A stretch of 64,000 nucleotides of DNA, from assembly GCA_024704765.1 (NCBI GenBank), contig JAKMXF010000088.1, forward strand, positions 558,001 through 622,000, given 5' to 3'. This document shows positions 19,501 through 29,378 of this stretch, piece after piece. The notes beneath the pieces were generated by a model, which did not search any database, was not told the DNA's origin, and was given only the letters and a program-made list of their open reading frames with translations. Both the position numbers and the translations under genes were made by a program. Source of the stretch: Oopsacas minuta (lineage: Eukaryota > Porifera > Hexactinellida > Lyssacinosida > Leucopsacidae). Every line of letters starts with the position of its first letter. Positions within the stretch are counted from its first letter, which is position 1.

Positions 19501-22500
19501 CGGTACCATATTGCTCTTCTCCAATAGCAGAGGATAATGATAACCCTGTTATTCTCAGAGAACAAGATATACATAAATTACAAGGTAATATATACGTATA
19601 TACATACAGCAGAACGTCGAAATAGCGGCCACAGTCTCTCGTTATATCGAAGCTCAAGAAACCGCGATAATTCCTTTGATATAGCCGAGGAAATATATTT
19701 AACTTTAACAGGAGTCGCTAGTTGACTGTATAGATACTACTGCTTATATCCTAGTAACTATACTGGTATAATGGAATTTGGTTTATTATGTTCTTTATTT
19801 TGTGTATAGAACCAATACCTAGTGTAGTGGAAGCAATCAGAAGTTCTAGTCCGTATTCTACAACCTCTACTTTAGAAAGGAACCATGGACACAGTAGACG
19901 CTCTGGATTCTATCCAGACTGTGGTGATATTACTCTAGGTAATTATTAGTAAGTAATAACCGGATTCTACTGTTGATGTTTTTGTTTAGAAAAGTTGAAG
20001 AGCTTGGCTATAAACCAAGAATTTGATGATGCAGAATTTCCTACAGAAGATCTAATCGGTCACAACATGGAACATGTTCTTCCATCTCCTATTAAAGAGG
20101 TAGAAACACCTGAACACACCCCCAATGGCCCTGAGACTGCAGAAGAGAGTTTTATGACAGCTAAAAGTGAATCCTTCGATTTATCTACATTAGAATTAGG
20201 AAAAATATCTAGAGAAATGGAAGTTATATTAGCTGAGCTGAATACTGGAGGAGATAAGTCTACGGTAAGAATAGTAGAGTCGTAATTGTCATTTTGACGT
20301 GATTTAACTGAATTGAGGCCTGTTATTGATTAGTTGAGTTTCGCTGATAGAATGTTGAAATAATGATAATATACATGCGACAGGTAAACTTGATGCGGGC
20401 GGTGGAAATCAAACAAGTTTCCAACTAACAGTAACTTTATATATTAAATTTCTTTAGCCATCAGTTACAAGAAATATCAGAACATCTGGGGAAGCTAGTA
20501 ACTACAGTGAACAGGAAATTACAGAAACTCTCCTTCAAGTTGGAGATTTTACAAGGGATGAGGAGAAATACATTAAAGTTAATGGAGATTTATTAGATGA
20601 CGTCACGGATAACCATGAAGTAGTGTTGAGAGAGAAACACGTACAAATAAATGATAGCATGGAATCCAATGAAGATATTAATGAGAATGGAGATGATGGT
20701 ATTGAAGGTTTGGATCTTTTTGAAAAAGATCGTTTTGCATGGAGGGAATCTACGATACATGAAGAGGCGACAAGAAACGCTTCTTCACCTCATGAATCGG
20801 ATTTAGATGAGGTTATAGACTCCATTGAGAGATTAGTCTCCAGGCCGTGGGTCAAAAAAATGAATCCTTGGAAAAATGAGGACAGACAAATGATTAAATT
20901 TACATCAACGATAAAAGGCTTCTTCGTGATACAGCAAGATGAATACACTGCTAGATGGATGCGGTCATCATCACCTACTCCTTCCGGTTAGATAGAAATG
21001 TAACTTGTTTTACAGTATAACTCGGATAAGACGTCCATACTATCCGAGTTCTACTATAGATTAAACGATACGAATATTCAGTTGTTTATATGTTATGTAT
21101 TATGCAGTTAGAAGCGAGATTCTTGTTGCCCTCTTAGATCAAGAAATTTTATTTATTGACATCACTAAACCAGAGTAAGTTTGTTTGTTTATTTATTTAT
21201 TGCTGCATATTATGCAGGTAACTCTCGTTATATCGAAGCTCAGGAACCGCTATAATTAGTGTGATATAACCGATGGAGTATATGTTACTCTGACGGTTTG
21301 GGACCATATTTGTACATGTTAGATATATAATCGAGAGTTGGCTGTAATTGTATTTATAATATTCTAGTTATCCACTGGTTATGCCACCATACCTCACTAA
21401 TATTCACAGCTCCCCTGTCACATGCTCTCTCCTTTTGGATAACTTAGCTTCTGTTGAGTACAAGCTACTGAAACAGCTTGGAGCTGCACAGATTAATCAG
21501 CTGTACGCTGCTACTAATGTAGTGAGTTGATATTGTAGCAGTTAATACAGTATAGCTTGAGGTTATATTTGAATTTCAATAGGAATGGCCTTTCACTGGT
21601 GGTGAAGTTAAGGAAGAATTTTCTAGAGAATTAACAGTGATATTTATTACTGGGTTTGTTTGTTTGTTTGTTTGTTTGTTTGTTTGTTTATTAATTTGTT
21701 CGTACACACAGACACGAGAATGGTACAGTCAAATTCTGGGACATAACAGGAGGTAAATATTTCAAAAACAAGGCTCCTCTGTAACAATTATAAATACACT
21801 ATCACAGGTTCATTATCGCTTATATACTGTCTCTACACTAACTACCTGTTTGATTTGGGGGTTAACAGAAGTACGCCTGGAGTTCTAACCGAGAACAGAC
21901 TGGAGGGGATACAGAGGGGATTCTGGGACCCTTATGCTGAGGACTGTAGGCTTAAAGTGACTAGTTTATGCTGTTATGATGCTGTCCTGGCTGTAGGCGG
22001 TGCTGGAGGACAAGTTATACTGTTTGAACTTACTCATGAGCTTGTTACCCCTTCAGTGTTTGTAAGTTATGTATAATTAAGGCCATTGTTAGTTGGAAAC
22101 TTGTTTCATTTCCATTGCCCGCATCAAGTTATTATTATTAAATTAGAAGAATTGTAGTCTGTGAGATGTCTTCTCGTCCCCTACAACAATACGACCCTCT
22201 TCATCAATGTCAATGCCATGAGGATAACAGAATTCTCCTGTTCCTGTCCCTTCATGTCGAATAGTAGACACATTTGTCCCTCTATAGAGATTACTTCAAT
22301 GTTATGAGTTCCCATGTCACTATAATGTTCTGGTGTCTGTCTAGATAGATATGGATAGGATTAGTGAGTAGTTCTTCTGACGCAATCACTTGAAAGAGGT
22401 TCCCATCTCTTGAAAATAATTGTATGAGCTAGGTGACTTCTTAAACAGGACTACGAATAGAGATGGAGTTGTTCTTAGGTCCCAGAGCCTTGTGTCTTGT

Positions 22501-25500
22501 GTCTTGTGTTATGTGTGGAGAGTTAAGTGTTGTTATCTTAATTATATTCAAGTCCTCCAAACTGTAATGAGCTATGTGATTAACTTCACGCATTCTTGTA
22601 TGCAGTGTATCTACGTCAGCTGTAATACCGGATATTGTATAACCTGTTTCTACTTGACACATTATTTCTCCTGACACTTTATCCAGCTTAAGGAAATTTT
22701 CTACACATCTGCAAACAGCTGATGAGGAGTTACTGTTATTTCATGAGGACAAGACATTACATACGGTTTTACGGTCCTCTTATAGGAGCCATCTTTACAG
22801 AACACCTGAATCTTATGAATCTCATAATAATACACATAAACATCTCCATTACTTTTATCTATTGAGAGACCAGTAGGATCATATATCTCATTACTTCTAC
22901 TTCCTTTAGTGGCACCAGACCACACTGGTTTGTGCCTGTTCGCGTAGGACACACGCGACACAATCCTCCCATGCCAAATTCAAACCACTTGTCATGCTAT
23001 TCGAGCCACACAGATGGAATCCACTCAACAATCGCCTCAGTCTTTGGATTTCATTGTCTAGCTCCCTTGATATATTTTCCATAAGAGCATTCAAATCATT
23101 ATGCACCAAATTTTGTGTAACCTCAGCTTTGGTGATTCTCAGCTGATCCAGCTTGTTCTGATTGCAATTTATCTACTATACAATCTGTGAGATTGTTTAG
23201 TAGATAAAATTTTATCAGAGGACACTGTGACATGTAGGAGCTAGTTTTCAGTTAATCTTAAGAAAAGAAAACTCATCTCTAGCAACCAAATCATTCATTG
23301 ATATGTTAACCACATTCCATCAGGTGCTTCATAGCAACAATACAATATGTTGTGAGGTTAATGACTCAACTTAATTTTTAGAAATATTATTAATCCATTT
23401 TGTTTGTTTGTATTTAGCAACTAGACGGAGTGCTATTAGAAGAAGACATCAGGATACGTCATAGACCAGGCTTACAGCCGCTACACTTCAAATCCCCGCA
23501 TGATCCTGACAGGGGTTATGTGCCTATATTCTTTTTCCAGATGTCACCTGCTAGTCCTATTACAGCGCTAGAGATGGCACACAAATTCTCATTGTATGTA
23601 TTCTTCATTTTATGGGATATATCGAAGTTAAAGGGACCGCGATAATTCGATAACTGGAGTTGAAATTCTAACATTTGTATTCAGTGATTATCGATTATAA
23701 AACACCCTTTGGAACATCAAAATATGTTCTTATAACCATATATATTATACGTACACGAATATATGAGAACTGTTCCCCAGAGGATAGTTCTTATAAGCGA
23801 TACCCACTCAGGGGCGGTCCCAGGATGGCCACTGTACCCACTGTATTTATATTGATTAATGCTATTCCTATAGAGTTGCAGTTGGTTGTTCTTACGGTCT
23901 AGCTGTTATAGATGTTGAGAAGAGATCTATTGTATTTACGCATACAACATTTGAGGAAGGTAAGTAACTGATATTAAGAGTTTGTATAGATTCTGTCTTG
24001 AGCCCAGAATTAATGGATACAGAACCTGAACCTCGATTATCCGAACACGTTGAGACGTACCGAGACCGAGCTGCAAAATACAGAAATTGGTTCCCAATTG
24101 TGTCCCAATTTCTATTAATACTAACACAAGTTACCTGTTGTACATGGGGGATTATTTGGAAGTACCAAGAGACGTATATACACTAATTGTAAACGCTAAA
24201 ATATTCAACACAAGTAGTAATATTAATTCAAGTATATGATCAGTAAATATTCAAGGTTCATTAATTAATGCATAACAACCACAAAGAATGTACATATATC
24301 TATACTCCAGTGGATTTAAGAGGGGACTTAAAACTCTCACAGATATTGTCCTAACCACCTGAACCCCTCTCCATATCCATACTCCTTCATGACAGAGCAC
24401 ATATACAATTCTATAGGACGGATACGTGTATCTGTTATCGCAGTTTTACCCGTTGTTTGGAGTTGGAAAAACATTCTTAATTCTTCTTCTGACGCCGCTC
24501 CAGGTCTGTCTACTTTATTGCCTAGGATCAGCACAGGGGCATTAGCAACCTGTAAGGGAGAATGGAATGTTAAAATACATTTCTAATTGAATATATAACC
24601 GGAGTTTACTGTCTTATATAACACAGCGGTTCTGAACCTGGGGTCCGCAGGTGAGAACCACTGATATAACACATTCCAAACTAACCTGCTCGTCTCTAAG
24701 CAGAGAATCCAACTCAATCTTTGACTCTTCAAATCTGCTCCTATCAAATGCATCGATAATAAACACAATCGCGTCTACAGCTGGGAAGTATTGTTTCCAG
24801 ACAATCCGTGCTTGCTCGTGCCCTCCTAAATCATAAGTAGTGAATGTTATCCCTCCTAATGAAAGCACCTCTTTCGTCGGATGTGTAGTAGGCACATGTT
24901 GACCTAGTTTCCCGTCCCGTAGCATATGTAGGAGAGTTGTTTTACCGGCGTTATCAATCCCCAAGAAGACCAGCTTTCCGCTGCGGCCCCATAAACCCAG
25001 AGAGTTCAATACACTACTAAACCACCCTGAAATAGAACTGAATATCCAAGACATAATTCCTTCGTTTAATTCTCCTAATTTCTAATGCTATTATAAGTAT
25101 ATTGGGTGAATAGGCAACGTTGTAGATCTTACGTCAAACAGCAATGATATTCCTTATTGAATAGATTTACAACTAAGGATTACCAGTAACGAGTTTGTAA
25201 GGGAAATCGTTTAGAATTATGAATTATACAACCATGGGTTAGTTATGAAATGTCAGTTGTAGTATTATTGACTCTCTGGTCTCCCAATGGAGAATTTTGT
25301 TTAACTTTTCTTATAGAATCTAACGTAATATATTTGCATAAAAGATACGAAATCCCATTTGGGCGCGTTTCGGCGGGACATAACTCGATATATGTCCAAA
25401 TAAGTGGGAAGCCCCGGCCGAATTCGGTCCAGATTGCAAGAAAATTCCTTATTTGTTCCCTACAAGCATGCGAAGCTTACTTGGGCTCAACGGTCTGCGG

Positions 25501-28114
25501 ACACTTTGTGTAACGCGGAAAGCACTACTATACGAAATTTTGCATTCAAATTAGCTCTGAATTCTGATAGGTTATGAAATTTTGTCACCTATCTCAGAGA
25601 GTATTTGAGATATCGCTTAGATCTTTGAAAGTGTTCCTAGATTTATCACATTCCACACACATGCGAATTTTCAAGTTTTTAGCCCTTACCAGTTTCTCTA
25701 TCAATTCCAAACAGAGCAATTGAATTTTAATAACAAATATTCTATACAACCAATAACCTGAACTATATATTACAGGTCAGATAGCCGATGACTCTAGTCT
25801 CAATAGGAGACATTCCATGAGACAGTCCTTTAGACAAAGTTTCAGGAATCTAAGACGCGCTGGTTCAGGCCGTAGATCCCGTGCGGTTTATTCTAGCATG
25901 AGAGGACGTCCCTCTATGAGGGGTGCACACGGTAGGGGGACTATTCCTATCCACCCCATTGCTCAACAGAGCCAGCAAGGCAACGCCCTTACAGTAGTAA
26001 AATGTCTTACTTTCACTACAACATTTATATCTGGTAAGTTAACTGTCACATTTAAAATATCCTACAATTTTCGAAAATCGCTAGATTTACAAGTATCATA
26101 TCCATATATAGCATTTCCGAGAAATTACAGTCACCTCCCGTTATATCTAAGCTCAAGAGACCGCGATAATTCGATATTTGTACAATTTCAAACTTAGATA
26201 TAACGGGAGGTGACTGTATAGGGGAAAGGCAAAAACTCGGTTACAAACAAACACTAGAATTATATAGAGACCCATAATCGCATACAATTGCTTGTAGGTA
26301 GCAACGCACAACTATGCCTATGGGCTGGAACAAGTGAAGGTAGTGTTCTAAGGATGTCTATATCTGTTCCCTCTAAGGGTAATAGAAAGAATAGAATTAC
26401 AGAAGTAAATCTAGTCGGTAAACCTCTGTATCTGAGGAGGGCATCTGCTCTAACTCGTATTACTGTGTTGGATGCTGCTAACCAAGTACAGCTACCTGTT
26501 GGAGCTAAGGGTAAGCAAATAATCGCATACCAATTTTCCTAAAACGCAATCATACTTATTACAAATGCGGTCGCCAATCCTTGGCTTCCTGGCTTTATAT
26601 TTATCCATGGTTAATTGCAAAAAATACACTGTGGATAAGATATTCAATAAACAAATAACTTACATAGCTCAGCTTTACTATAGTACAGATTTGTGTATTA
26701 ACTTTTCTATCTTCGAGGAAAGGTCATTTTTTCGGATTAATGAAAGTCACCTTTTCGAATGAGGGTACTGGGTTTGTATTGCAAAAACTGTACTCTACAA
26801 TGCCTCAGCTATATATGAGGAATCTTTCAATAACTTTAGATGATACTATAGATATTGCTGTAGCTATTCATAAATCTTTTATCACCTTTTAGGGATAAGA
26901 GGCCCTCACACTGTCTTGATGTGTTCTGAAGATTATATTAAGGTATTCTCCCCTAAGTTGTTTAATACGTATTATACGTATTCAATCTACAATTGTTAGT
27001 GGCGTCACTTCTAGTAGGAAGATTTCTGCCATAAATATTTTGCATCAAAACCATAGCTCTCGAATTGTTAATGAGAAATCTCAGCATATTTGACCAATAC
27101 AAATGTAACAAAACTCATATTTCGAGGGTAATGTATTATATAACACATCTTGATAACGATCAATTTTAGATAATGAATCTGCCGGGGATGAAAAAGAAGA
27201 GTAAAGAGAGACTCAGAATCGATGAAAATGATGACTTACGTCTGATTAGAACTGAGCTTTTGAGTGTTAACGGTAACTTAATAATATACATATAGTAGAC
27301 TCTGCTGGAACGTTAATATATCATGAATTACGTATTTCCAACAGGTGTTATGTGTTTAACTACCCTGGACACTGAAGGACAGCTGAGTATATACTCCCTG
27401 CCTGACATGAAGCTGCTCTATAGAATACCTATCATAGAACCTACAGATTGCAGGTAGAGATATGTTTAGAAATTTCTGTCATATGATTCCATAATTCCGT
27501 ATTAATACTCGTTAACAACAAACAAACGAACAACACCCATTTATTATCATTATTATTATTGTTGTTGTTTATAGAGCACTGAAGAGTATGTGTATGACAC
27601 CTTCTGGTCTAATAATATCACAATCAAGTCAACTTCAGTTCCAGAAATATTCTCTCATTGAAATATCTAGGTTAGTTTACCATATCGAAACTCAAGGGAC
27701 CGCTCAAGGGACTGCTTAATAGGGACATAACACCTTTATTCACCTAATTGGGAATGTCGAACTGTGAATATAACTTAGTAACAAACTAACACTCAAGAAT
27801 GTATATTTGAATCATCTCTATTACTTTTATTGTACACATCTTTCTAATAGATTTCTTCGTATTGCTACGCTTGGAGAAGGAGTCAGCTCACCAAAGTATG
27901 TTATGTTGGAAATCTTATTAGTAATCTAATTAGTGTCTATTCTAGTATTCAGCTCTGATTTATGAGATTTAATTTGAAGAATCAGCTGATTTCTTTTATT
28001 GGGGAACGTTGTATTGGTCACAGGAATAATCCACATATATTTGCAAATACAGACAGAACCATGGAAACTATTTCCATGGTTATGTCTGGGGATTCGATGA
28101 CCCTAATATTTTGA
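16507..28114 (+). CDS. LLGL: Lethal giant larvae (Lgl/LLGL) WD40 polarity protein
   Basis: 28 exons phase into one 1274-residue frame: 16507-16623, 16872-16969, 17030-17123, 17263-17375, 17519-17629, 17702-17765, 17825-17911, 18143-18287, 18964-19009, 19382-19584, 19810-19938, 19990-20264, 20458-20986, 21108-21174, 21368-21521, 21583-21653, 21712-21752, 21808-22061, 23418-23593, 23874-23959, 25776-26033, 26298-26510, 26893-26942, 27170-27272, 27345-27453, 27575-27670, 27851-27895, 28024-28114. Lgl is a cortical protein that opposes aPKC to set apical-basal polarity. It is identified by WD40 blades ([46 protein letters not shown]) and the aPKC target loop [15 protein letters not shown] in exon 21. 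That loop and the lack of a C-terminal SNARE motif separate it from tomosyn. Exons 10-13 insert an acidic Ser/Glu-rich stretch that makes it longer than vertebrate LLGL (about 1060). Three antisense genes or gene remnants sit in introns 8, 18 and 20. Confidence 0.92.
16742..16850. repeat. MITE family B in Lgl intron 1
   Basis: Contains TATGCCGGTTATGAGAAC, the CCTTGGGAGTAG centre and GTGCTTATAACCGG on the inverted side. Boundaries approximate. Confidence 0.6.
17158..17222. repeat. Tigger-like MITE (family A), short copy in Lgl intron 3
   Basis: Only the paired ends survive: CACTCAACTCCCGTTAGATC and inverted GATGTAACGGGTGTTG. It ends about 40 bases before exon 4. Confidence 0.8.
18060..18124. 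repeat. MITE family C in Lgl intron 7
   Basis: CAGTGAAGCCTCCACGAACG and the inverted GTATGGAGGTTACACT enclose CAGCGTCCCAGCACCCCG. It ends just before the exon 8 acceptor at 18142. Other copies are at about 31868, 44508 and 52106. Confidence 0.7.
18309..18342. repeat. (AAAC)n microsatellite
   Basis: Uninterrupted AAAC units in Lgl intron 8. A matching GTTT run is in intron 16 at 21654-21688. Confidence 0.9.
18428..18817 (-). CDS. IFT20: Intraflagellar transport protein IFT20, nested in Lgl intron 8
   Basis: A single-exon 129-residue protein, almost entirely coiled coil. The N-terminal [20 protein letters not shown] and [16 protein letters not shown], and later [17 protein letters not shown], match IFT20 (about 132 residues) along its whole length, including the ending [11 protein letters not shown]20 is an IFT-B subunit that links to the Golgi through GMAP210 and carries ciliary membrane cargo. 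It lies head-on against Lgl within a 676-base intron, with its stop codon 140 bases downstream of Lgl exon 8. No introns, so a retrocopy origin is possible, but the frame is intact. Presence of IFT20 implies a ciliated organism. Confidence 0.9.
   Translation of the reverse strand: MQKQNPKIFFDELDKLCVVNPEVTGDSTKLRDECRSFLDSVEEFQTVISGFINKIDKLGNLVEKEKLRAIGMRIKLFSAERMREERKQELVIQADEKRNKLDRLVKELESWKQCEKEQIEEIDQFSNLN
19192..19356. repeat. Tigger-like MITE (family A) in Lgl intron 9
   Basis: CAGCCAACTCCTATTATATC to inverted ACAACAGGAGTCGACT with the core ATATGGTCCCAAACCGCCAA. It stops about 25 bases short of the exon 10 acceptor, leaving only the pyrimidine tract between. Confidence 0.87.
19632..19728. 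repeat. Tigger-like MITE (family A) in Lgl intron 10
   Basis: Begins CAGTCTCTCGTTATATCGAA and ends near AGTCGCTAGTTGACTG. Internally deleted. Confidence 0.75.
21215..21344. repeat. Tigger-like MITE (family A) in Lgl intron 14
   Basis: CAGGTAACTCTCGTTATATC to inverted AATCGAGAGTTGGCTG, ending shortly before exon 15. Confidence 0.83.
22141..23200 (-). pseudogene. NHL-repeat (TRIM-NHL-like) gene remnant in Lgl intron 18
   Basis: Antisense to Lgl, several pieces in different frames together spell an NHL beta-propeller protein. There is a helical N-terminal part ([20 protein letters not shown]), then [20 protein letters not shown] with [10 protein letters not shown], then [10 protein letters not shown], and finally [20 protein letters not shown] with HRLQ. 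Stops and frame changes separate the pieces, and no GT-AG model joins them, so I call it a pseudogene. A multi-exon gene with an assembly error is the alternative. Animal genomes often carry large NHL families, which makes a dead copy unsurprising. Confidence 0.6.
23609..23665. repeat. Tigger-like MITE (family A) fragment
   Basis: Truncated copy: ATATATCGAAGTTAAAGGGA through CGATAACTGGAGTTG in Lgl intron 19. Confidence 0.65.
24337..25054 (-). CDS. SAR1: SAR1 small GTPase, nested in Lgl intron 20
   Basis: Two exons (25054-24686 and 24549-24337) give 193 residues. Sar1 recruits the COPII coat at ER exit sites. The amphipathic N-terminus ([20 protein letters not shown]) is the membrane-bending helix. 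GTPase motifs: G1 [11 protein letters not shown], switch [12 protein letters not shown]3 [10 protein letters not shown]4 LGNKVDR, and the Sar1 ending [14 protein letters not shown]. Length and order match the family (about 198 residues). The gene runs antisense to Lgl inside a 1.8-kb intron. Its own 136-base intron contains a MITE end and a 40-base hAT-like element. Confidence 0.94.
24624..24663. mobile_element. 40-bp hAT-like mini-element with perfect 8-bp duplication
   Basis: CAGCGGTTCTGAACC and the inverted GGTGAGAACCACTG are separated by about ten bases. ATATAACA flanks both sides exactly (24616-24623 and 24664-24671). It sits in the SAR1 intron and shares its ends with the longer copies at 33011 and 37462. 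Confidence 0.88.
26128..26216. repeat. Tigger-like MITE (family A), 89 bp, near-perfect palindrome
   Basis: CAGTCACCTCCCGTTATATC against inverted GATATAACGGGAGGTGACTG, TA on each side. The good match between ends suggests a recent copy. Lgl intron 21. Confidence 0.93.
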
Positions 28115-28362
28115 ATTTAACCTCCTTCCAGGTCGGAGAAGAGCTCCCAGTCATTTCATTCACAGAAACTTATTTAAACAGACACATACACCAGAACTTC
28201 CAAAGTTCATTTTACAAGACACAAATACTTTTTACATCCCCTTCATGTATTTACTCTCTAATCTCACACCGTCACTTTTCACTAAATAAACTCCAAAACT
28301 ATTTTAGTTAAGAAATGTATTAACAAATATTTACTCAATAATTATAGGAAACTCTATGTTTA

Positions 28363-28405
<43 letters not shown>

Positions 28406-29378
28406 TGTATACTGGATGAGTTAATTATTAAACTGTTACACTGAATTCTTATTTACTTAATTGTTAGGCAAAAGGAACTACAGTAGACTCCGCTAATCGT
28501 GTCAAAATAGCTGCTTGCATAGAAGTACAGCAGATGCCGGTTATCAGAACATACCGGTATAACCATCATCCTCTGAAACGGTTCTCATATATTCCTGTAT
28601 ATTTATACCGGTTATAAGCACATGTATTGCTACTCCCAAGGGTGTTCTTATAACCTGCATACGCTGTACACAATTCTGTTAGAATATAACAGTAGTAAAC
28701 AACTGAATGATGTGCTACAACTAAGCATGAATTGTGTATAGATATCATTGCACAATTGCTAGCTGTATAATTCCTGTATATCATACGTAGTTGGTGGAGA
28801 AATGGGTGTCTATTACTCAAGAATTGAACTTGAGGGTGGAACGAGATAAGATAGCTCAAATGACACAATTATAATTATGAATACAGCCAACTTCACATTA
28901 TAACAAACACAGATATGCTGGTAAATCCGTATTAACGAGGTTCCATTGTATATCAGTATACTATATAACGGGAATAATAGACTGTATATATCTCGTGAAT
29001 ATCCAGAATATTGTATTAACCGAGAACCCATTGTATTACTGCAATTAATCACGCGTGGCAGCTATAATAGTGACCTTATCAAAATGTCGAATAATTGCAA
29101 ATAATAGTATAAGAGAATCAATAGTAATTTGAGTACTTTTGTGAAAACTGAGTCTTATTACATCAAAAAGTGTCAAATATTATTATTAATTGTTGTCTAC
29201 TTATCACACCTTGTGTTTGTTTACGTCGCGGCATGTAAAGCCGTCCTCAACGAATTCTAAAGAGATCAGTAAGCTATTTTGTAGGTGGAAAGCGGGAACA
29301 ATGAGATTAGGCTTAAATGAAAGTATATAAAGGTAACTTTATTAAAAATTCATTTGAAAGTTGATAATTTTGATAAAA
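28115..29378. other. Spacer between Lgl and the CTL gene
   Basis: Contains a (TTA)n microsatellite at about 28365-28404, a family B MITE at about 28531-28670, and fragments of elements with GTATTAACGAGGTTCC ends near 28930. No gene seen; small open frames are within repeats. Confidence 0.6.
28531..28670. repeat. MITE family B
   Basis: CAGATGCCGGTTATCAGAAC, then ATACCGGTTATAAGCACATG, the centre ACTCCCAAGGGTGTTCTTAT and the end AACCTGCATACGCTG. Confidence 0.7.

Noticed and set aside
25250-25513. 87-codon plus-strand open frame in Lgl intron 20
   Set aside because: No splice sites fit the Lgl frame and no recognisable domain; probably chance.
16507-28114. WD40 gene first considered as tomosyn (STXBP5)
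   Set aside because: It has the aPKC target loop [11 protein letters not shown] and ends without a C-terminal SNARE motif, as Lgl does.
28111-28311. Open frame overlapping the Lgl stop
   Set aside because: Different frame from the phased final Lgl exon, which ends TTT TGA at 28112-28114.
29361-29378. Upstream extension of the choline-transporter-like frame
   Set aside because: It would start at TTG; the first ATG is at 29379.
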